Origin: Chromera velia
Lineage: Eukaryota > Sar > Chromeraceae
DNA length: 63,131 nt
Assembly: GCA_018398765.1 (NCBI GenBank)
Contig: JAHBMJ010003752.1
Location: 102,869 to 165,999, forward strand
Direction of reading: 5' to 3'
Both the position numbers and the translations under genes were made by a program. This document shows positions 55,989-63,131 of the stretch, piece by piece (position 1 is the first letter of the stretch; each line of letters begins with the position of its first letter). The notes beneath the pieces were generated by a model. It searched no databases. It saw only the letters and a program-made list of their open reading frames with translations, and was not told the origin of the DNA.

Positions 55989-57885
55989 GGGGGGGAGGGA
56001 GAGAGAGAGAGAGAGTACGTGGGAGAGGGGAGAGAGTGAGTGAGAGTGTCAGAGAGTGAGTGAGAAAGCAAGAGTGAGTGGGTGAGAAAGTGAACGAGCG
56101 AGAGAGGGGGGGAGAGAGAGAGAGAGAGCAAGAATGAGTGAGTGAGCGAGAGAGTGACAGAGCAAGAGAGAAAGAAAGCAAGAGTGGTCAGAGTGAGTGG
56201 GTGAAGGAGTGTACGTGAGTGGTTGAGCGGGTGGGAGAGTGAGTGAATTGGTGGGGGGGCGAGTGAGGAACGAAAATAATGTCGAGAAGATTCAGACCGG
56301 CACAAAAACAGAAAGAAGAGAAAGAGAGAGGAGGTGAGAGGGCTGAAGGGAAAATCTCCTCATCTCTCCCGCTTTTCTTCACTTCCTCTCTTCCCTCCTA
56401 TTCTCTCTTCGAGGTGTTTGAGATAGAATGCAAAAAATACTGTGTGCGCGTACTCTGTATCTGTGAGCGAAGGATGATGTTTGTATGTTCCAGCTTATGC
56501 ATTGGTGGTACTCTTTCTCCTCTTTCCATCCTTTTGCATCACACAGCTCTCCTTCTGTTCGCGCGGCTTTCGACCCAGAATCCTCAGGAAAGTTTCTTTC
56601 TGACTAGACGAAGACTACGATGATGCACATACCCCCACCTGTGTTGATGATCTTTTAACATGCAGAGAAGTGTTGCCTATTTGGAGTCGCTCTCTGCTGT
56701 CTTCCTCCTTCTCCCTCTCCTCCTTCCTCTCTCTGTCTCCTCCGTGATTGGATGCACGGTTCATGTCTCCTTTTTACAAAATGGGTGTGCTTCGTGCAGT
56801 GCTCGGAGGCGTTCCTTGTCTCTTTCTGTGGCAATGAGCAATGAGCAGTATCTATCTGTGATGGATTAGTCAAGAAAGAATTGCAGACGTGAAAAGACCT
56901 GTTTCGTCCCCCTTTCCTTGTTTGTGCGCGCGTGTGTGTGTGTGTGCAGAAATACCTCGCACAGGAAAGGCTTGAGAGACACGAATTTCAGGCCTCAGTC
57001 CTCGCAGGCAGGTGCGCCGTTGGGGGGCACGTATGTGGGGGCTAGGGGGGAGGGGACTGATAGACGTGATGATGGAAAACAAATCAGGGACCAAAAAACA
57101 GACTGATAAGAGAATTGTGATTGAAGGCTGTATAACAACTGCTGGACCCCTTCCAAGCTGGCGAGGAAGACTCTCTTGTTCCCCCCCCCCTCTCTTCTCT
57201 CTTCTCTGTTCCCCTCCGTCTATTTCACTTCGCTTGCTACAACCGAGGGGGGTCTCACTTTCCTTTCGGTTCTCTGTGTGCGATCTTTCACGCTCTCACT
57301 CACTCACTCATTGACCCATCCATCCACTGACCAATTCCTGTCTCTTCATTGAATCGTGCTTGATCAGAAAGGGAAAGGATACGTAGTCGGCCTGTTCTTT
57401 GCTGCTGCCTCCGCTACACCAATTGGCGAAGACTTTCTTTCGTCTGTGTTACATTCGTTTGTCTGGTTGCTGTTTGTTTATTTATTTTTTGCAGTCGTTG
57501 TTTCCTTGAGGACATTCTTCAGTCGGTCTTCAAGGTCGGTCGGTCCGTCATGAGACTGCCCTTACGCTGCTTTCTGCGAATCTCCTTTCTTTTGTCTGGT
57601 CCCCGGTCTCGCTGCGAACAGAAGCAATTGACAATCTGTTTCTTTTTTGCTTATCGCTTCCAGTTGTCGGGTTTTGCTCTTCTGCCTTCCATTCATCATG
57701 CATCTTCGTCGCCTACACTATCGTGGTTGCAGGTATTCGTTCTGGTAGGCAACGGATTTTCCCAGTTTCTTGTCTTCACTTTAATCATGTCAGTCTCACA
57801 CGCAGTCCTCAAGTGTTCGCTTTCGACTGCCACGATCGCTCACGATGAAGAACCGGTCACATGGGAAGAGTGGTTTAACATGTGA
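54350..57885 (+). CDS. multi-pass membrane protein, unknown family
   Basis: Seven-exon model: 54350-54435, 54532-54645, 54738-55884, 56666-56764, 56950-57011, 57495-57534 and 57733-57885 (1701 nt, 566 residues), all junctions in phase. Hydrophobic segments: HYSVSALFLTAGHLIFWSLV, LLIVLAVVFHGILMIAEIG, ILWDIFGAILGFLGRVACF, SDALFMLVAIRLF, VVGPLVSFFLLSTVLI, one in exon 4 (SAVFLLLPLLLPLSV) and one in exon 7 (VFVLVGNGFSQFLVFTLIMS). A long hydrophilic, Gly/Asp/Ser-rich loop encoded by exon 3 (about residues 180-440) separates the N-terminal and C-terminal spans. The end is acidic (DEEPVTWEEWFNM). I do not recognise the family. Exons 4 and 6 are the least certain; an alternative donor in exon 4 would alter the sixth span. 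Confidence 0.6.
55921..56250. repeat. (GT)n(GA)n and GTGA-rich repeat in an intron
   Basis: A TG run (55921-55953), a GA run (55954-55982) and then a long region of GTGAGTGAG and GAGA words to about 56250, beginning 36 bases after the exon 3 donor of the membrane protein gene. It is purine/GT-rich on the sense strand. Confidence 0.8.
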
Positions 57886-58800
57886 CCTTTGTAACCAGTT
57901 TCTAGCAGTTTCGACTGCGATTTGGGTCATGTTTGCATTACGTAGCCTCGTATGCTGCAGTGTAACTTTTATACCAGCCTTCGAATAGTTTATGGCTGAC
58001 TGATGATAATAATGATGTAAAGTCAGGCTGGTATACAGTTATTAAGAAGCTGCCACAATGGACAGTGATACCAGAAAATACGAGAAAAGAAAAAATGGAA
58101 ATGTCTATTTTTTCATTTTATTTTTATTATTTTTTTTTCAGTATAGGATTAGGATTGATTGATTTATGTTCCGGGTAGTTCTGGGCTCCATAATTAAAGT
58201 TAGAAAAGGTAGGAAAAGGTCAAAAGTTGATAGTAGTTGATAGTTTACATAGGTTTATATATGTTTTCGAGTGAAAGGAGAACTAAGGTAAGGTGAAGGT
58301 GTGTGTGTCAAGGTGTCATAACAGGTAAGTCTCTGTGGTCTGTGCCCAAGTCTGTACAGCTCCTGGAGAAGTCTGTAAAAGTAATAGTAATACTCTCAAT
58401 CCGAAAGCAAAGCAATAAATCCAATCTTGCATGCTATCTAAAGCACGATACGCACAGAAATGATAAAACAATATGTCCGCGCGATAATCGCTCGGTGCGG
58501 TGATTATTTGCTGCATGCGCGCAACACGCGTACATGACACTACGTGATACAAACCCGGCCAAGCCCGCGGCCCAATGCGCGGCACGGTACCCCGACGGCT
58601 ACCTGTACTTCAACTAAAGGCAATAGAAACTGCTGGTTCCAGATAAAAATATATATGAAATAACATTTTTAAAAAGAGAGAGATATCTATTCCTAGGTCT
58701 ATTCTTTTCTTTTCATTGGGATTAGGATTAAGCTAGGGATCTAGCAAGGGATTAAGATTAAAAAAAAAGATTAATGTTTAGAGGATTGGTCTCCCGCCCC
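57886..58800. other. AT-rich intergenic DNA with dispersed repeat
   Basis: 3' flank of the membrane protein gene. GGATTAGGATTGATTGATTT then ATGTTCCGGGT at about 58146-58177 resembles 24614-24647. No gene supported. Confidence 0.5.
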
Positions 58801-58839
58801 AATGCCGAATGTCCGACGTGTGGCTTCTAGGAAAGCGCC

Positions 58840-58912
58840 ATCAGACCTCCCTGGTCGGCGCGCGGGCGCGGCGCCGCGGCGGGCCGCGGTGGCACGTACG
58901 GCGCCACTCATC
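58840..58912. promoter_or_regulatory. GC-rich island, promoter-like
   Basis: A CG-dense block (CGCGCGGGCGCGGCGCCGCG within it) resembling those at 2074-2125 and 32640-32696. TGCATGCATGC follows at 59027-59040. No protein gene with a firm start lies immediately next to it; the nearest + strand coding matter is the Helitron-like fragment. Confidence 0.3.
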
Positions 58913-59605
58913 TACTATACTTAATTTAGGCCAGGACCTTGCGAACCGCCCCGCGAAAGCGAAAATCCCCTGCCCGCAAATGTTCCATTTCTCTAAGAGC
59001 CCCTCAGGCCGCTTTACGGGGCCATCCATGCATGCATGCGGCTCTCACTGCATACCAATAGCAAAGCCTCCTTCGTCGTCTCCTTTTAAACTCCCGTCTA
59101 CTTCTTATCCCCATGCACAAAACGGCAGAAAACTGATCACCGCGCACGGCTTCAAGGGACGTCATTTCTCTGTTTCGCCCCTTGCCTGGCCAGAGTGGTG
59201 CGCTCTGACAAAAATCCTCATCTGATATCCCGTCTCCCACATGATGGTGCCCTCTTCCTCTCTTGCCCCCCTTCCTCTCTGGTAATTTCCTCCTCTCCCC
59301 CGATGACCGAACGAATTTCCGTTCCCCTGTTGCAGTTTCTGCAGTTCATCGACCGTAATCATCACATAGTCCTTCTTTCCTTGCAGCCCCCCCCCCTTGA
59401 TCTCGTCGGGGAAGGAAGGAAGTGCCGTATGTGCTGGCAAAGAGTGATCCTTCCGTCCATGAGTTCCTTCAGCTCCACCATAAATTCCGTCTCCTGTCTG
59501 ACTAAAGAATTCGACATGAAATTCACCACGCCGAAGTGCGCGCTTCTGATATTTTGTTCAATCTTTTGTTTGATCTTTTGTGAAGTCACCCAGCTCTCTT
59601 GTGAG

Positions 59606-60741
59606 ATGCTTCCCGTAGGACTCATCCCCGTGCCCGCATATCTTCTCCCGCCACAGCCTGCCGTTCTCCCGCAGCCAGCACTGCCTCCGCAGCCACAGCA
59701 GAATCCCCCTCCGCAGCCACAGCAGAATCCCCCCAATTACAGACCGCCCCCACCACCACCACGCATGCATGCAACTCAGAATTTCCTCCGCAACCCCACG
59801 CAAGGTCGGCTGCCTCACCGAGCACATGTTACAATGTTTCTACTTCGATTTGCCTCTATGCGTCCTTGCATGTGTGCATCTGTGTTCGTCTGCAGGTAGG
59901 GCAATACAGACCAGGTACTCACCCAAAATCCCGGGCTTTGCGCCTGGTAACTATCTTCCGTCCGGTCTCTATCCGAACCTGCACATCTATGATCTCCTAC
60001 GCAGAGTGCCACCCGGTTCTGCAGATTTTGAAGGTCCGCAGCAAGAATGCCCCAGATGCCGTGCTCTCGTGTGGAAGGGAGAGCAGATGTCTACCAATGC
60101 CCACTACGGTAATGCGAAGTATGTGATCTGCAATTCTTCTTCTCTTTCCTTGCTGGCCTTTCTGATGCCTTTCTGTCTCATTCTCTCTCCATTCTCATTT
60201 CCATTCTCTCGGCTACTCGTGTGTGTGTGATGGGAGGTCTCATGCACCGCCGACCAGTTGAAGTATTGAGACCACAATGCGAAAGAAGAGAAAATGAGGA
60301 AAGAAACGAAAGAAAAGGAGATGATCAGGTAAGCAGCCAGGCAAAGAGAAGTGCTAAGTGACTCACCAGATTGATCGACCTGTTCCGCCGTCTTACCGTT
60401 CGTAGCCGCTGCGTAGTTGGAGGATCCTTCAGCTCTTCCATTCCCCCCCCCTCTGCCTCTGCCCCCGCCTTGCCCCCTGAAGTTTCCTCTGGGGCCTCCT
60501 CTGCCTCTGTAGTTATTGTTGTGGTTCTATTGTCTGTGTGGAGTCTCGGGTCGGTTGTAGTTTCTGCAATCACGGAAGAGTCCAACTGGCAAGTTTTTCA
60601 GATCCCCCCGCCAGCATCAAGGACCGCTTTGTACACACTCACCGAGACTACGCCCACGTCCAAGAAAACATTCGTGTTATCAACACTTCCCTCTCTTTTG
60701 CGTCTGTTGGTGTCAAGATAGACCGCCTGTCACATTCATAA
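59606..60741 (+). pseudogene. truncated Helitron helicase-like N-terminal gene
   Basis: Three exons: about 59606-59804 (Pro/Gln-rich: PPPQPQQNPPNYRPPPPPP), 59896-60118 and 60561-60741, with junctions GT-AG, GTATGT...TTGTAG and consistent phase. Exon 2 carries ECPRCRALVWKGEQ. Exon 3 begins FCNHGRVQL and continues FSDPPASIKDRF, ENIRVINTSLSFASVGVK and a stop. The series C-P-x-C-x-A-x-x-W-x-x-E, C-(C/N)-x-(K/H)-G-(K/R)-V, P-P-x-x-(I/L) and N-I-R-x-(Y/I)-N-(S/T)-x-(L/F)-(S/A)-F-(T/A)-S is the N-terminus of Helitron-type Rep/helicase proteins. The frame ends about 10 residues after that block, so the Rep and helicase parts are missing. The true start is unclear; a hydrophobic stretch beginning at Met 59515 is in phase upstream. 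Confidence 0.7.
60373..60552 (-). other. antisense RGG-box coding segment in the Helitron intron
   Basis: On the minus strand, after TGATTGCAG, one frame reads NYNRPETPHRQ, a TAG, then NHNNNYRGRGGPRGNF, a run of RGRGGGN units, and SSNYAAATNGKTAEQVDQS up to a GTGAGT donor near 60366-60371. RGG boxes are typical of RNA-binding proteins. A second RGG-like stretch (FGHRGRGGNYQRGRG) occurs on the minus strand near 59265-59310, preceded by KKDYVMITVDELQKLQQ. Together they suggest pieces of an RNA-binding protein gene antisense to the Helitron fragment. The in-frame stop argues for a relic. Confidence 0.35.
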
Positions 60742-61559
60742 ATATGGTTTACAGCGAAATCTTTAATTGAAAATGCAAACAAAAAATCACTTCACAAATA
60801 AAAGACCTTTTACCTGTATATATCTGATTTAATTATCTTTCTAGATTTACTCTTTAAGTTTAGTCTTAAGTTTACCTAAATAAGTCGGAACAGATTTACT
60901 ATTATACAATTTTAACTAAAAAAAATAATTCTTTTCATATTCTAATTAAATAACACATAAGTACATAGTAATTGGGATTTTGATTCATAAATTAAAAATC
61001 CACTAAAAGCCTTCAATCTAAAAATATCATCACACAGTTTCATTTTATATCATCTAGCTATTATCTTATGAGATGCCTCCTGTCCTTATGGCGGCGCGTC
61101 AATGCGGCGTACGTTCGCGCCCACGCAACGTCACTATTTGACGGGCCTCCCCGGCTAGTGCATGCTAGTGCACCAATTAATTTGCCATGCACCTGAGCTA
61201 TGTCCGAGCCAAAGTTAGAGACGACTCACAGAAAATCCGACGTATACATTAATAAGTGCGTGAAATCTTCTCGTGACTGGGCGAGCAGCTCTTCACTTTG
61301 GTGAAGCCTTCCGAAGAAAAATGGGTGGACGATGGATCTTCGTATACCGTTCCTGAGATAAAACGAGCCTCAGCTTCTCGTGCTGGAGACTCGCCGGCCT
61401 CTCCAGAACAACAGTTCGTGCGGGTTTGACTGGCGCTCCATTTGATCCAAAGAACGTCGTCGCCACCCGAAACCTGTCTTTCTCAAACTTAAAGTAGACA
61501 TTTCATCAAGTGCTGTGCAAAGCGAGAAAGGGCTCCTTCCGCCCCCGTACGAATTGAAA
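60742..61559. other. AT-rich intergenic DNA and upstream region
   Basis: AT-rich to about 61070, then a GC-richer part (61080-61560) that would hold the promoter and 5' UTR of the gene starting at 61560. Short repeats of GCTAGTGCA occur near 61154-61172. No gene supported. Confidence 0.45.
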
Positions 61560-62988
61560 ATGTATCCCTACTATGGCGGTTAGTTCTTTGGTCCGCAGCT
61601 CAAAACAGCCATGATACGTTCTTTTCTGACCCGGTGTGTGCGCTCTCTCCTTGTCGATCTCCGTGCAGGCCCTGGGGGGTACCCGGCCATGCAGACACAC
61701 TCGCACGGACTTGGGTCGGTTTGCTCATCTTTTTGCCTTGCACTACCGCCGCCAAAGGTTCCCTCCCGCTCCTTCCGTCTCTCTCTCTCTCGCTCTTATT
61801 CTGCGTGCGTGATCTTTTCCTTTCGTGTTTGAAGTGCAAGTAAAATCCTCGACCCCCTTTGCAAACATCTGCTCACTAACAGTTACAGTGACAGGCACTC
61901 ATTGATCATTTTCTTTCTCTGCTTCGGAATTAGTCACTCGTTCTCTTCCTCCTGTTTTGCACCCACGCGCTTCACGCATTTTGCATGAGGGGCACCGTGC
62001 ATCTTGAATGCCTTCAATCAGGTGCAACCGGTGCGTAAAGAAAGGATTCCCGGATGTGCTTTTTTTCATTTCTGCAGAGCGCCTGTGGGCGTTCCAGTGC
62101 ATCAGATGCAACCGACGAGCCCGGTGGCTCCAGGGATCCACTACAGCCAGCAGTTCTCCTCAACTTCGCTCACTGGGTCGTCGGGTCACTTCAGAAGAGC
62201 AGGGCCTGGCTCCTCGGTGCTTACTAGCACCGGGGGCGCGCTTGCAGGAAGTGGCGGCCCTCGTGCTAGCACCGGGGGCGCGCTTGCAGGAAGTGGCGGC
62301 CCTCGTGCGCAATCTTCCTTTATCATCCAACAGCAGCAGCAGCAGCAGCACGTGCAGCATCCTCCCGGGGGCCACTCACAGGTTCCTCATGGGCACGTGC
62401 AGACAGCTCACGGGGCCATCCAGCAGTCCCACACACCCGCTGCATCCAAACCCTCGCAGCAACAGTCTGCATATGGCGTTCCGGTTGCTCATGGATCGTT
62501 GGGGAGCAAGACCGAAAATCGGCTTACCGGGGCCGTCGCATCCGTTTCTCCTCTGGCTACTGCCATGGCTGCCCAGAGCAGACAGCAGGTGGGAGAGACA
62601 GGAGGAAGGCGGTCCCCCCTGTCAGGCACCGTGGGTGACGCGGACATTGCACGTTGTCGGGCTTCCCTGACTCTTCTGAAGAGAAAAATCAAAGAGAGGT
62701 CAGTCAGCAACACAAGAGGGCTTCCTTGAACCCAAACAAGCGGACAGAGGTTTGGCTAGGTTACCCGAAAAAAAAAATCTGTCAGTGCGCACGGCTTTGG
62801 GGACAAATGGAAGTTCCGCACGACAACCTGACAGAAAGCGAATAGACGCACCCCCTCTCAGAAAGGAATTTTTGTGTTTTCTTTCCTCTGTCCATGCACA
62901 AGAAACCATATGCCTGCCTTCGTGCTGTTTTTTTTTTATGATCGGAAAGGGGCGTGACCCCCGAGTCTCTTCACTCTGTGCTGATACG

Positions 62989-63027
<39 letters not shown>

Positions 63028-63131
63028 CGTGCGTGTGTGCGTGTGTGTGTGTGTGTGCGCGCGTGTTCTGTTTGTCGTACATCACCACTTTCGGTGTGCA
63101 ACATGTTCAAGTGAATAAATCTGCATCAGCC
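61560..63131 (+). CDS. Gln/Gly/His-rich protein, 5' part (runs off window)
   Basis: Exons visible: 61560-61578, 61669-61714 and 62078-62698, joined in phase (G|GC and GG|A), then a GTCAGTCAG donor at 62699. About 228 residues are visible. The protein starts MYPYYGGPGGYPAM, is Pro/Gly/Gln/Ser-rich, has a 14-residue tandem repeat (STGGALAGSGGPRA twice), a Gln run (IIQQQQQQQHVQH) and His-rich linkers, and ends in a more ordered DIARCRASLTLLKRKIKE. Disordered Gln-rich N-termini of this type are common in RNA-binding or transcription proteins, but no domain is seen yet. If the last donor is not used, the frame stops at 62729. The downstream exon is probably outside the window. Confidence 0.55.
62224..62307 (+). 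repeat. tandem 42-bp coding duplication
   Basis: Two exact-looking head-to-tail copies (62224-62265 and 62266-62307) of a unit starting CTAGCACCGGGGGCGCGCTT. Each copy contains GCTTGCAGGAAG, a potential acceptor. The unit adds 14 residues per copy without changing phase. Confidence 0.9.
62992..63064. repeat. (TG)n microsatellite
   Basis: About 30 TG units with CG interruptions. By position it lies in the intron following the last visible exon and, by analogy with 42641-42717, may sit upstream of an acceptor. Confidence 0.75.

Noticed and set aside
55699-56305. Ser/Leu/His-rich minus-strand frames
   Set aside because: Antisense of the (GT)n(GA)n intron repeat and of exon 3 of the membrane protein gene; no independent coding signal.
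60371-60721. + strand open frame with a strong hydrophobic segment (VVIVVVLLSVW)
   Set aside because: Lies across the intron of the Helitron-like gene; the hydrophobic stretch is the antisense of an RGG-coding run.
1-63131. Bacterial-type features (operons, ribosome-binding sites, rho-independent terminators, integrases of phages)
   Set aside because: Gene structure, introns and retroelements are eukaryotic throughout; no such features were found.

Overview
The window looks like nuclear DNA of a photosynthetic alveolate, most likely a chromerid alga such as Chromera velia. The sequence shows spliced eukaryotic genes with many short exons, GT-AG introns that nearly always end in TGCAG, three predicted proteins whose signal peptide is followed directly by Phe (the usual leader of complex, secondary plastids), and a small N-myristoylation/palmitoylation-type protein resembling the apicomplexan inner-membrane-complex ISP family. 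TGCATGC motifs sit in most putative promoters. The species name is inference; the rest is read from the sequence.

Layout from left to right. 0.6-1.7 kb: an intronless multi-pass membrane protein (-). 2.2-9.7 kb: a nested mobile-element block, in which a decayed chromodomain Ty3/gypsy element (268-bp LTRs, - strand) lies inside a 5'-truncated LINE-like remnant (+ strand). 9.9-11.7 kb: the ISP-like gene (+, 4 exons). 11.7-14.6 kb: convergent intergenic DNA with a 234-bp hAT-like MITE. 14.6-16.3 kb: an endonuclease/exonuclease/phosphatase-fold nuclease of the CCR4/Angel/nocturnin type (-), divergent from a plastid-type SET-domain methyltransferase (16.8-20.6 kb, +, 3 exons). 20.6-25.6 kb: AT-rich DNA with one decayed reading frame. 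25.6-32.1 kb: a 13-exon ChaN/DUF399 gene (-) with a plastid plus thylakoid-lumen type leader, divergent from a 19-exon RMC1 homologue (33.2-44.4 kb, +). 44.4-49.3 kb: AT-rich DNA with a TIR-bounded unit carrying a decayed peptidase-like frame and a 455-bp foldback element. 49.3-50.9 kb: a disordered protein with repeated Y-R-x-S-L motifs (-). 52.8-53.7 kb: a plastid-targeted PAP/fibrillin-like protein (-), divergent from a 7-exon multi-pass membrane protein (54.4-57.9 kb, +). 59.6-60.7 kb: a truncated Helitron N-terminal gene. 61.6 kb to the end: the 5' part of a Gln/Gly/His-rich protein (+).

Two organisational themes stand out. Divergent gene pairs share GC-rich promoters containing TGCATGC and, at three loci, copies of the element GGCCC(C)GGAAAG(C). 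Convergent gene ends are separated by 1.5-5 kb AT-rich blocks that hold most of the mobile and decayed sequence. Functionally the genes point to plastid biology (SET methyltransferase, ChaN-like lumen protein, fibrillin-like protein), membrane traffic (RMC1, a subunit of the Mon1-Ccz1 Rab7 activator), mRNA turnover and the alveolar membrane skeleton. There is no operon-like grouping.
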